DNA from: JBDHHQ01 sp039586035
Lineage (GTDB): Bacteria > Gemmatimonadota > Gemmatimonadetes > Longimicrobiales > Gaopeijiaceae
NCBI GenBank assembly: GCA_039586035.1
Contig: JBDHLD010000011.1
Coordinates: forward strand, 15,606-79,605
Length of the DNA stretch: 64,000 nt
Direction of reading: 5' to 3'
Shown: positions 26,468 to 34,484 of the stretch, piece after piece
Layout: the number at the start of each line of letters is the position of its first letter
Position numbering within the stretch: the first letter of the stretch is position 1
The notes under the pieces: model-generated
Databases searched by the model: none
Seen by the model: the letters and a program-made list of their open reading frames with translations, nothing else
Told to the model about the DNA's origin: nothing
Made by a program: the position numbers and the translations under genes

Positions 26468-27853
26468 GTGAGCGATTCCCCACAGAACACGATCCGCATC
26501 GCCAGCGGCCAGGGCTTCTGGGGCGACGACCTGGAGGCGCCGGTCCGCCAGGTGGAGCGGGGCCCCATCGACTACCTGATGATGGACTACCTGGCCGAGG
26601 TGACCATGTCCATCATGCAGAAGCAGCGGGCCCGGGATCCGTCCGCCGGCTACGCCCGCGATTTCGTGCCGCTGATGAAGCGCATTTTTCCGGCCTGCGT
26701 GGAGCGAGATGTCCGCGTGGTGACGAACGCCGGGGGCGTGAACCCCCGGGGGTGCGCCGAGGCCTTGGTCGAAGCGGGCCGGGAGGCGGGCGTCGGCGGG
26801 AAGGCACGGGTGGCCATGGTCACGGGCGACGACCTCATGGATCGCCTGGACGACCTGCTGACGGCGGGCCATACCCTGGACAACATGGAGAGCGGGGAGC
26901 CGCTGGCCACCGTGCGCGACCGCGTCCAGAGCGCCAACGTCTACATCGGCGCCGCCCCCATCGTCGAGGCCCTCCGGCAGGACGCCCGCGTGGTGGTCAC
27001 CGGGCGGTCGACCGACACGGCCCTCACCTACGGTCCCATGATGCACGCCTTCGGGTGGAGCCCCGACGACTACGACCGGCTGGCGGCTGGGGTCGTGGCG
27101 GGCCACATCAACGAGTGTGGAGCCCAGTGCTCCGGCGGGAACTGCCTGATCGACTGGTGGGACATTCCGGACATGGCCGACGTGGGCTTCCCCATCATCG
27201 AGGCCGCCCCGTCGGGCGAGTTCGTGGTCACCAAGCACGGAGGCACGGGCGGCCGGGTGTCCCGAGCCACCGTCACCGAGCAGATCGTCTACGAGATGGG
27301 CGATCCATCGACCTACATCACTCCGGACGTAGTGGCCGACTTCACCACGATCCACCTGGCGGAGGAGGGGCCCGACCGAGTGCGCGTCCACGGGGTGAAG
27401 GGCAGGGGGCCCACGCCGTTCCTGAAGGTGTCGATCGCCTACTCCAGCGGCTGGAAGGCCGTGGGCACGCTCGTCTATGCCTGGCCCGACGCCGCCGCCA
27501 AGGCCCGGCGGGCCGACCAGATCCTCCGTGAGCGCATGGATCGGCTGGGCCTGGTATTCGACACCGTCCGGACCGAGCTCGTGGGGTGGGACTCTACCCA
27601 CGGCCCTCTAGTGGGCGAGCCGCCGCCGGACCTGCCCGAGGTGCAGCTCCGCATCGGCGTGCGTGGCTCGGACCGGGCGTCGGTGGAGCGCTTCACCCGG
27701 GAGATCGCGCCGCTGGTGCTGACGGGCCCACCCTCGGTGACGGGCTTCGCGGGCGGGAGGCCTCGCGTGCAGGAGATCATGGCCTACTGGCCGGCCCTCA
27801 TCGACCGCACCGTGGTGGAGCCCCACCTGCGCGTCGAGGTGTTCGACGTATGA
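26468..27853 (+). CDS. AtuA-family protein (DUF1446), N-terminal part
   Basis: A 461-residue DUF1446/AtuA protein. The family is named after atuA of the acyclic terpene utilisation cluster of Pseudomonas and has no established enzymatic role. Visible conserved parts are IASGQGFWGDD, DYLAEVTMSI, VVTNAGGVNP, YIGAAPIVEAL, VVTGRSTDTAL, GHINECGAQCSGGN and VTKHGGTGGRV. GTG 26468 is chosen because similarity starts at NTIRIASGQG; the frame is open further upstream. Many homologues carry a C-terminal AtuA-like domain in the same protein; here that domain is a separate gene at 27999. Confidence 0.83.
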   Translation: MSDSPQNTIRIASGQGFWGDDLEAPVRQVERGPIDYLMMDYLAEVTMSIMQKQRARDPSAGYARDFVPLMKRIFPACVERDVRVVTNAGGVNPRGCAEALVEAGREAGVGGKARVAMVTGDDLMDRLDDLLTAGHTLDNMESGEPLATVRDRVQSANVYIGAAPIVEALRQDARVVVTGRSTDTALTYGPMMHAFGWSPDDYDRLAAGVVAGHINECGAQCSGGNCLIDWWDIPDMADVGFPIIEAAPSGEFVVTKHGGTGGRVSRATVTEQIVYEMGDPSTYITPDVVADFTTIHLAEEGPDRVRVHGVKGRGPTPFLKVSIAYSSGWKAVGTLVYAWPDAAAKARRADQILRERMDRLGLVFDTVRTELVGWDSTHGPLVGEPPPDLPEVQLRIGVRGSDRASVERFTREIAPLVLTGPPSVTGFAGGRPRVQEIMAYWPALIDRTVVEPHLRVEVFDV

Positions 27854-27998
27854 GGGGGAGGACTGGAGTCGGTCGAGGCATTCGCGGCGCGGGGCGCCGG
27901 ACCGAAGCAGGTCGAGGCGTTCGCCGCGGGGAGCGAGTCGCCCGAGCCCGGCCCTCGTACGCGACGCGGAACGACCGAACAGCCGGGAGGACGATCTC

Positions 27999-28373
27999 GT
28001 GACCCGTATCCAGCTCGTCCACCTGGCCCACGCCCGATCGGGTGACAAGGGCGACACCGCCAACGTGGGGGTCATCGCGTACGATCCCGACCACTACGCG
28101 CTGCTCCGGGACGCGCTGACCCCCGAGCGGGTGAAGGCCCACTTCGGCGACATGGTCCAGGGCGAGGTGGAGCGCTTCGAGCTCCCCAACCTGGCTGCGC
28201 TCAACTTCCTGCTACACGGGGCGCTGGACGGCGGCGGGACCGTGTCACTCATGACCGACGCGCAGGGCAAGGTTTTCAGCACTGCCCTCCTTCGCATGGA
28301 GATCGAGGTGCCGCGCGACGTCGCCGATGCGGTAGCGGGGAAGGGTCGGCTGCCAGACGGGGGTGCGGCGTGA
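27999..28373 (+). CDS. AtuA-like C-terminal domain protein
   Basis: A 124-residue stand-alone version of the ferredoxin-fold-like domain found at the C terminus of many AtuA/DUF1446 proteins. The typical opening is HLAHARSGDKGDTANVGVIA, followed later by ELPNLAALNFLLHGALDGGG. It probably forms a complex with the 26468 product. Start is GTG 27999. Its stop overlaps the GTG start of the following hydratase (GTGA), so those two are translationally coupled. Function unknown. Confidence 0.8.
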   Translation: MTRIQLVHLAHARSGDKGDTANVGVIAYDPDHYALLRDALTPERVKAHFGDMVQGEVERFELPNLAALNFLLHGALDGGGTVSLMTDAQGKVFSTALLRMEIEVPRDVADAVAGKGRLPDGGAA

Positions 28374-29137
28374 GCGAAATCCTCCTGTACTCGGTGGACC
28401 TGGGCGTCGCGACTCTGGTCATGAACCGACCCGAGAAGCGGAACGCGCTGAACGGGGAGCTGGTGGTAGCGCTGGCCGACGCGCTGGAACGAGCGGCGGG
28501 CGACCACGACGTCCGCGTCGTGATGTTGCGCGGCGCGGGAAGCGACTTCTGCTCCGGGGCCGATCTGGCCGAGCTGGAGCGGATTGCGGAGATGGGGCCC
28601 GAGGCCAGCCTCGCGGACGCCTCGGTCCTGGGCGACCTTTTCGTGGCCATGCGCCGGCACCCCAAGCCCATCGTCGCGGCGGTGCACGGCCGCGCGCTGG
28701 CGGGTGGGGCGGGGCTGGCCACGGCGTGCGATCTGGTGTTGGCGTCCGACGACGCGGAGCTGGGCTACCCGGAGGTCCACCTGGGCTTCGTCCCCGCCAT
28801 GGTCATGGCCATTCTCCGGCGCAAGGTCGGTGAGTCCCGGGCGTTCGAGCTGGCTACGCGCGGCGACCGCATCCCGGCGGGGGAGGCCCAAGAGCTGGGC
28901 CTGGTCAACCGCGTCTTCCCGGCCGGGCGCTTCGAGGACGAGGCCGCTTCCTACGCCGCCGGTTTGGCGGCTCGGCCCGCGTCCTCGGTACAACTGTCCA
29001 AGCGGCTCCTCTACGGCCTCGACGGCGTGGGCTTCGAGGACGCCGTCGCTCGGGGAGCCGAGGTGAACGCCATCGCGCGCCTCACCGAAGCCTGCCGCGA
29101 GGGCGTGCGTCGCTTCCTGCAGCGCAAGCGGGACTGA
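28370..29137 (+). CDS. Enoyl-CoA hydratase/isomerase family protein, LiuC/AtuE-like
   Basis: A 255-residue crotonase-fold protein. The oxyanion-hole segments are GSDFCSGADL and HGRALAGGAGLATACD. In standard crotonase the first catalytic Glu falls in GGGxELA; here that position is Gly (GGAGLA). The second Glu is kept in GYPEVHLGFVP. This single-Glu pattern with a GxGL segment is what methylglutaconyl-CoA hydratase (LiuC) and the terpene-pathway AtuE show. With the neighbouring carboxyltransferase and AtuA genes it suggests hydration of a branched glutaconyl-CoA. Overlaps the preceding gene by four bases. Confidence 0.85.
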   Translation: MSEILLYSVDLGVATLVMNRPEKRNALNGELVVALADALERAAGDHDVRVVMLRGAGSDFCSGADLAELERIAEMGPEASLADASVLGDLFVAMRRHPKPIVAAVHGRALAGGAGLATACDLVLASDDAELGYPEVHLGFVPAMVMAILRRKVGESRAFELATRGDRIPAGEAQELGLVNRVFPAGRFEDEAASYAAGLAARPASSVQLSKRLLYGLDGVGFEDAVARGAEVNAIARLTEACREGVRRFLQRKRD

Positions 29138-29146
29138 GACGGCGTC

Positions 29147-29398
29147 ATGGTCTTCCGCGCCGACCGCGGCCACCGAGGCGCCGACCCGTACCTGACCTGG
29201 AAGGTCCGGCTGTTCGCCATCGGTGCCACGCTGGGCCTCGCGGGCATCTTCCTGGACATCAAGGCCCTGGTCTGGGCGGCCATCGCGGTGCTCGTGGCGG
29301 GATTCCTGTTACGGTTCTTCCCGGCGTCCGATCCGGAGCCCGAGGACGACGCGCGACCCGACGACGACGCGCGACCCGAGGACGACGACCCTTCCTGA
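29147..29398 (+). CDS. Small membrane protein with acidic repeat tail
   Basis: An 83-residue protein with two hydrophobic helices (about 20-38 and 41-58) and a strongly acidic tail made of DDARP-type units. The tail is encoded by tandem 18-base repeats at 29342-29359 and 29360-29377 with a partial third to 29391. No family is recognised. ATG 29147 follows the hydratase by nine bases and recQ follows closely, so it is probably co-transcribed. Confidence 0.55.
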   Translation: MVFRADRGHRGADPYLTWKVRLFAIGATLGLAGIFLDIKALVWAAIAVLVAGFLLRFFPASDPEPEDDARPDDDARPEDDDPS

Positions 29399-29434
29399 CA
29401 TTCCGCTGCCCGCGCCGCTGCCCTCGATTGAGGC

Positions 29435-31006
29435 GTGGGCAACCGAGACCAGATCCCCGCGCAGGACCGAGCCGCAGGCCGCGCCTTGGAAGCAGCCCGG
29501 AGCGTTCTCCGCGAGCGGTTCGGCTACCCCGACTTCAGACCCGGTCAGGCCGATCTGGTGTGCGCGGTGCTGGGGGGCCGGGACGGGCTGGGTATCCTCC
29601 CCACGGGCGGCGGCAAGACGGTATGCTACCAGGTGCCGGCCTTGCTGCAGGGCGGCGTCACGGTGGTCGTGAGCCCGCTGATTTCGCTCATGGACGACCA
29701 GGTGGGCCGGGCGCGGCAGGTGGGCCTCCGGGCGGCCGCTCTCACGTCCACCCTGCCACGAAAGCAGCTGCGCGACCTCCTGAGTGAATGCCGCCGTGGC
29801 CAGCTCGATTTGATCCTCGTGGCGCCCGAACGGTTCGAGGTACTCTCGTTCCTGACGGTCCTGAGGGAGATGCCGGTGAGCCTGGTGGCCGTCGACGAGG
29901 CCCACTGCATCAGCGAATGGGGTCACGACTTTCGGCCGTCCTACCGGCGCTTCGGTGCCGTGTGCCGCTCACTGGGCTGCCCGGTCCTGGCGCTGACGGC
30001 CACCGCTACACCGCCGGTGCGGGACGACATCACGCGGGTGCTTCGCCTCCGGCGGCCCGTCCGGGTGGTCGGTTCGTTCGACCGGCCCAACCTGTCCTGG
30101 GCGGTGATCGGGGCGGCGGGCCACCGCCAGAAGGTGTTGTCCATCTGGAGCCACCTCGCCAACGGCTCCGAGCCCGCCATCGTGTACGGGGGCACCCGGC
30201 GCACGGTCGAGGCGGTCCGACGCTACCTGGCCGGGCAGGGACTTCCGGCAGCGGCGTACCACGCAGGGCTGAACCCTGACGAGCGGCACCGGGTCCAGAG
30301 CGGCTTCATGGCCGGCACAATCAGGATCGTCGTGGCGACCAACGCCTTCGGCATGGGCGTCGACAAAGCCGACGTACGAACTGTTCTCCACTACCAGCTG
30401 TCGGGCTCGCTGGAAGGGTATTACCAGGAAGCCGGTCGTGCCGGTCGCGACGGCGGTCAGGCGATCTGTCTGGCCCTCCATGGACCGCACGACGGGCGGC
30501 TCCACCGGGCGTTCGTGGATCGGAGCCGGCCCCCGCCCCGGCTTCTGAAACGCGTGTGGCGGGCGCTGGATCGGGCATGGCGGAGTGATCGGCGTCCGGT
30601 GTCTGCCCGGATTCTCACGCCTGCGCTCCGCAAGGGACTCACGCTCGAGGCGGTGGAGGCCGCTCTCGCCGCTCTCGCCAGCCAGGGGGTCGTCACGAGC
30701 GCCCCCGGCGAAGCACGGGCCACTCCCACGAACGGCGGCACGGGCCCGGCCCCCGGTCGGGAAGGCGAGAAAGGAACTCCCCCGTCTTCTCCCGGGTCTT
30801 TATGCTGGGCTCCGGTGCCCGGGGCCGACCCACCCGATCTGGGACGGGCGCGCCGCCTGCGACGTGCCGCCCTGGCCAAGGTGGAGGCCGTCAGCCGCTA
30901 CGCTACCACGCGCCGTTGTCGGCGGCGGACAATCCTGGAGTATTTCGGAGAGCGGGACGCACCGGTCCGTTGTGGCCGCTGCGATCGCTGCGAGCCCCGC
31001 CGATGA
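29435..31006 (+). CDS. recQ: RecQ-family ATP-dependent DNA helicase
   Basis: 3'-5' DNA helicase of superfamily 2, 523 residues. Walker A LPTGGGKTVCYQVP, DEAHCISEWGHDFRP (DEAH box and RecQ aromatic loop), LTATATPPVR, and motif VI YYQEAGRAGRDG are all present. The zinc-binding segment, RYATTRRCRRRTILEYFGE followed by CGRCDRC, is at the extreme C terminus, after a winged-helix-like stretch and a Pro/Gly-rich linker. In E. coli RecQ it follows the helicase core directly. Start is GTG 29435. It separates the hydratase from the acyl-CoA dehydrogenase gene without an obvious metabolic link. Confidence 0.92.
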   Translation: MGNRDQIPAQDRAAGRALEAARSVLRERFGYPDFRPGQADLVCAVLGGRDGLGILPTGGGKTVCYQVPALLQGGVTVVVSPLISLMDDQVGRARQVGLRAAALTSTLPRKQLRDLLSECRRGQLDLILVAPERFEVLSFLTVLREMPVSLVAVDEAHCISEWGHDFRPSYRRFGAVCRSLGCPVLALTATATPPVRDDITRVLRLRRPVRVVGSFDRPNLSWAVIGAAGHRQKVLSIWSHLANGSEPAIVYGGTRRTVEAVRRYLAGQGLPAAAYHAGLNPDERHRVQSGFMAGTIRIVVATNAFGMGVDKADVRTVLHYQLSGSLEGYYQEAGRAGRDGGQAICLALHGPHDGRLHRAFVDRSRPPPRLLKRVWRALDRAWRSDRRPVSARILTPALRKGLTLEAVEAALAALASQGVVTSAPGEARATPTNGGTGPAPGREGEKGTPPSSPGSLCWAPVPGADPPDLGRARRLRRAALAKVEAVSRYATTRRCRRRTILEYFGERDAPVRCGRCDRCEPRR

Positions 31007-31037
31007 GCATCGGCCCTGCCACCACGACGAAGAATCC

Positions 31038-32255
31038 ATGGACAGATATCTTTCGAAGGACCATGTCGCTCTCCGGCACCGCGTCCGCGAGTTCGCGTTG
31101 GAGTCGATCGTGCCCGTGGCCACCGAGCTCGACGAGCGGTCCGAGTTTCCGTGGGAGACCGTCAAGGCCATGGGCGAGATGGGGTTGCTGGGCGTGCCCG
31201 TCCCTCGGGAGCTGGGGGGCATGGGCCTCGACTACCTCAGCTACATCCTGGTCGTGGAAGAGCTGGCCAAATACGACGCCAGCCACGCGATCACGGTCTC
31301 GGCACACACCACCCTCGGATCCGGACCCATCCTGGACTTCGGAACCGAGGAGCAAAGGGAGCGGTTCATTCCGCCCCTGGCATCCGGAAAGGTGCTGGGC
31401 GGATTCGGGCTCACCGAGCCCGACGCCGGCTCCGACGCCGGCGGCAGCCGTACGAGGGCGATCCGCGAGAACGGCTGCTACCGCCTGAACGGCGCCAAGA
31501 TCTTCATCACCCACGCCGGGGTGGGGGAGATATTCACGGTCACCGCCGTCACCGATCCCCAGGTAGGCTCCAAGGGCATCAGCAGCTTCATCGTGTGCAA
31601 GCCCACCGTCGACCTGGAGCGGGCGACCGAGGTGGGGTTCGGACACCTCGACGACCTGCCCTTCGTCCCGGGCGTCAAGGCCGGCAAGAAGGAAGACAAG
31701 ATGGGCTGGCGGGCGTCGGATACGCGGGAGCTGCTCCTGGAAGACGTCGTGGTGCCCGAGAGCAGCCGTCTGGGTGAGGAGGGACAGGGCTTCATCAACT
31801 TCATGAAGACCCTGGACGCCGGTCGGATCGGCATCGCCGCCCTTTCTCTCGGGCTCGCCGAAGGCGCGGTGGACGTGGCACTGCGCTACGTGAACGAGCG
31901 GGAGCAGTTCGGCAAGAAGATCTGGGAGTTCCAGAGCGTCCAGTTCCCCCTTGCCGACCTGGCCACCGAGATCGAGGCCGGGCGCCACCTGACGTATCAC
32001 GCGGCATGGCTCCGGGACCAGGGGCGCCCCTACGGCAAAGAGGCGGCCATGGCCAAGCTCTTTTGCTCCGAGCTGTCCATGAAGGCCACGGCGACGGCCA
32101 TTCAGGTGCTCGGCGGGGCCGGCTACACGTCCGACTACCCCGTGGAGCGCATGTTTCGGGACGCCAAGGTCTGCGAGATCGGCGAGGGCACCAACGAGAT
32201 CCAGCGCATGGTCATCGGGCGGCACATGGTGAAGGAGGCGTTGCAGGGCGTCTGA
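31038..32255 (+). CDS. Acyl-CoA dehydrogenase
   Basis: FAD enzyme that introduces the 2,3 double bond in acyl-CoA thioesters, 405 residues. GFGLTEPDAGSDAGG forms the flavin/acyl loop, LNGAKIFITHAGVGE the flavin-contacting beta domain, and the catalytic Glu sits in EIGEGTNEIQRMVIGRHM at the C terminus, as in short-chain and branched-chain members. Substrate is not determinable, but genomic proximity to the LiuC/AtuE-like hydratase fits a branched-chain (isovaleryl-type) substrate. A short insert (FVPGVKAGKKEDKMGWRASD) precedes the conserved loop. ATG 31038 is chosen; the frame is open upstream over recQ but lacks similarity there. Confidence 0.92.
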   Translation: MDRYLSKDHVALRHRVREFALESIVPVATELDERSEFPWETVKAMGEMGLLGVPVPRELGGMGLDYLSYILVVEELAKYDASHAITVSAHTTLGSGPILDFGTEEQRERFIPPLASGKVLGGFGLTEPDAGSDAGGSRTRAIRENGCYRLNGAKIFITHAGVGEIFTVTAVTDPQVGSKGISSFIVCKPTVDLERATEVGFGHLDDLPFVPGVKAGKKEDKMGWRASDTRELLLEDVVVPESSRLGEEGQGFINFMKTLDAGRIGIAALSLGLAEGAVDVALRYVNEREQFGKKIWEFQSVQFPLADLATEIEAGRHLTYHAAWLRDQGRPYGKEAAMAKLFCSELSMKATATAIQVLGGAGYTSDYPVERMFRDAKVCEIGEGTNEIQRMVIGRHMVKEALQGV

Positions 32256-32610
32256 GCCGCCCCTCCGCTGGCCGTGAAGCAACCACATCCGGTCGGACGC
32301 CCGCTCGCGGGATCGAACGGGCGACTACGGCGTATAGGTAAGCGCGTTGGAGGCGGTCGAAGCCCGGAGGCGGGCCGGCCGACTCCATCGCCCCGATTTA
32401 GGTGTGTAAGAAACCAGGGGCCTGAAGCCCCCTGCCGCCCAAGTGACAGCCGACCTCCGCCCCGGCGCCTGCCAGGCCCGGAGGGGAGACGGGGTCGCTC
32501 GGGAAGCGGTCGGCCGCTGCCGGTCAGACGCCCACGAGCGTGAAAGGCCGGCACGGTGCCGTCGGGACAGGGGACCGGGTCGCGCACCCCCCGAGAAGGG
32601 GACCAGCGTC
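32256..32610. other. Intergenic leader region before rng
   Basis: No gene is supported. It contains a small hairpin-like GGGGCCTGAAGCCCC at about 32418 and several GC-rich self-complementary stretches near the rng start. The last part holds GAGAAGGGGA, a ribosome binding site for rng. RNase E/G genes are often autoregulated through long leaders; whether this 355-base region acts so cannot be seen directly. No riboswitch consensus was found. Confidence 0.35.
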
Positions 32611-34140
32611 TTGAAAAGGCAGATTCTGATCAGCGCCACGACGCACGAGTCGTGGGTGGCGCTGGTCGAAAACGGAGAACTAGCGGAGCTCATGTTCGAC
32701 CGGCCCGACCAGGGCCGGCTCGTGGGCGACATCTTTCTGGGTCGCGTGGAAGCCGTCTTGCCCGGCATCCAGGCGGCCTTCGTCGATATCGGCACCGAGA
32801 AGGCGGGGTTCCTGCACGCCTCGGATCTCGAGCGCACCGAGGACGACGACGAAGAAGACGGCGGCAACGGCCGCCGCAGCCGCAAGTATCCGCCCATCCA
32901 GGACAGGGTCCAGAAGGGCCAGCAGATCCTGGTTCAGGCGACCAAGGAGCCCATCAGCACGAAGGGCCCACGCCTCACGGCGGAGATTTCCCTGCCCGGT
33001 CGCTTTCTGGTCTACATGCCGTTCTCGTCGCACGTGGGCGTGAGCCGCAAGATCGACGACCGCTCCGAGCGTGGTCGGCTGCGCCAGCTAGCGCGGTCCA
33101 TCCTCCCCAAGGACAGCGGCGGGATCATCGTCCGAACGGTCGGGGAAGAGGTGACCGAGGCCACCCTGGCCAAGGAGTTCCAGCGCCTCCACGCCAACTG
33201 GAAGAAGATCCAGAACCGCTCCCGGTCGATGAAGGCACCCTCGGTGGTCCACCGCGAGGCCAAGCTCATCTCCGGCGTCATCCGGGACCTGTTCAGCGAC
33301 AAGTTTGACGCGCTGATCATCGACTCCAAGGCCATCTTCAACGAAGTCAGCCAGTACGTACAGTCGGTGGATCCGGACCTCATGGACCGGGTCAAGTACT
33401 ACGAAGGCTCCGAGCCCCTCTTCGACAAGCACAACATCGGAGAGGAGATCCGTGGTCTCTTCGAGCGTAGGGTCGAGCTGCCGTCGGGAGGCACCATCGT
33501 CATCGAGCCGACCGAGGCGCTGGTGTCCATCGACGTCAACACGGGCCGCTTCACGGGCAAGGGGAAGAACAAGGATCCCGAGAAGACGATCTTGAAGACC
33601 AACCTGGACGCTGCCCGAGAAGTCGCTCGACAGCTTCGCCTCCGAGACGTCGGCGGCATCATCGTCTGCGACTTCATCGACATGGAGTCCCAGCAGAATC
33701 GGGACCGGGTCCTGCACGAGCTCCGCACTCACCTGGGACGGGACCGGGCCAGAACTCGCGCCTTTCAGGTCTCCGACCTGGGGCTCGTGGAGATGACGCG
33801 TCAGCGGGTGCGGCCCTCCCTGGCCCACTCCCTCACCGAGCAGTGCACGTGCTGCGGCGGTACCGGACGCGTGGACACGCCACCGACGGTCGTGCGTCGG
33901 ATCGAGCGAGCCCTCCGCAGAGCTGCCGCCTCCAAGAACGAGAAGCAGCTGGTGATCCGCATCCACCCCGAAGTGGCGCTATACATCCTGGAGGAGGAGG
34001 CGGACTTCCTCCGGCGCATGCGCAAGTGGACCAAGCTCTCTCTCGACATCCGCGACGATCCACTCATGCGCCAGGACGAGTTCCGCCTGCTATCCGGTCC
34101 GGCCGAGACAGACGTAACCGGTCGCTACAGCAGTCAGTAG
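32611..34140 (+). CDS. rng: Ribonuclease G/E family endoribonuclease
   Basis: Single-strand-specific endoribonuclease for rRNA/mRNA processing, 509 residues, RNase G-sized without the long RNase E scaffold. The N-terminal S1 domain (about 35-125: GDIFLGRVEAVLPGIQAAFV) is interrupted by an acidic loop (EDDDEEDGG). Catalytic acids are in EALVSIDVNTGRFTG and GGIIVCDFIDM, and the zinc-link segment is CTCCGGTGR near residue 412. The TTG at 32611 is chosen because family similarity starts at KRQILI and GAGAAGGGG lies upstream. It is followed by an AT-richer region that starts the SusC locus. Confidence 0.92.
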   Translation: MKRQILISATTHESWVALVENGELAELMFDRPDQGRLVGDIFLGRVEAVLPGIQAAFVDIGTEKAGFLHASDLERTEDDDEEDGGNGRRSRKYPPIQDRVQKGQQILVQATKEPISTKGPRLTAEISLPGRFLVYMPFSSHVGVSRKIDDRSERGRLRQLARSILPKDSGGIIVRTVGEEVTEATLAKEFQRLHANWKKIQNRSRSMKAPSVVHREAKLISGVIRDLFSDKFDALIIDSKAIFNEVSQYVQSVDPDLMDRVKYYEGSEPLFDKHNIGEEIRGLFERRVELPSGGTIVIEPTEALVSIDVNTGRFTGKGKNKDPEKTILKTNLDAAREVARQLRLRDVGGIIVCDFIDMESQQNRDRVLHELRTHLGRDRARTRAFQVSDLGLVEMTRQRVRPSLAHSLTEQCTCCGGTGRVDTPPTVVRRIERALRRAAASKNEKQLVIRIHPEVALYILEEEADFLRRMRKWTKLSLDIRDDPLMRQDEFRLLSGPAETDVTGRYSSQ

Positions 34141-34484
34141 GCACCCTCCCGCCCGACTCCCTCGCGTGCGCTTCTGACCGAGCCGAAGGACACCTACGCA
34201 ACTCCATCGGCACCTCACGACTTGCATGCACCCCTCCTTGACATGCATCTTCCCTCGCCGTAAGTAAGAGAATTACCAAGTCAGGAATACGTCAGATCTT
34301 GCAGGGGCCGCGACGCTCCAAGGAGGTGTGGGCTGACCCGTCTATCGTTCGATCCCCCACATAAAAGCACAATTTCCCAGCTGCACGCGTAGTGTCCGGG
34401 AGAACACTCTCGCGTGTGGCGTCCGCTGTGGAACGTGTCCGCAGTGGAACCGTTTCTCTCCGACCTTGTTTGGAGGCCAGAGAA
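34141..34484. other. Regulatory leader of the SusC/SusD locus
   Basis: No gene is supported in this 344-base region, which is locally AT-richer (about 34230-34400) than its surroundings. It contains the candidate promoter at 34238-34266, a short inverted repeat GAGA-ACA-CTCTC near 34401, and the Shine-Dalgarno GGAGG at 34472-34476 that fixes the SusC-like start. An untranslated leader of over 200 bases would result. Confidence 0.4.
34238..34266 (+). promoter_or_regulatory. Candidate sigma70-type promoter for the SusC-like gene
   Basis: A perfect -35 hexamer TTGACA (34238-34243) and, after a 17-base spacer, TAAGTA (34261-34266) as a moderate -10. It lies in an AT-rich patch 218 bases upstream of the SusC-like ATG. 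Confidence 0.5.
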
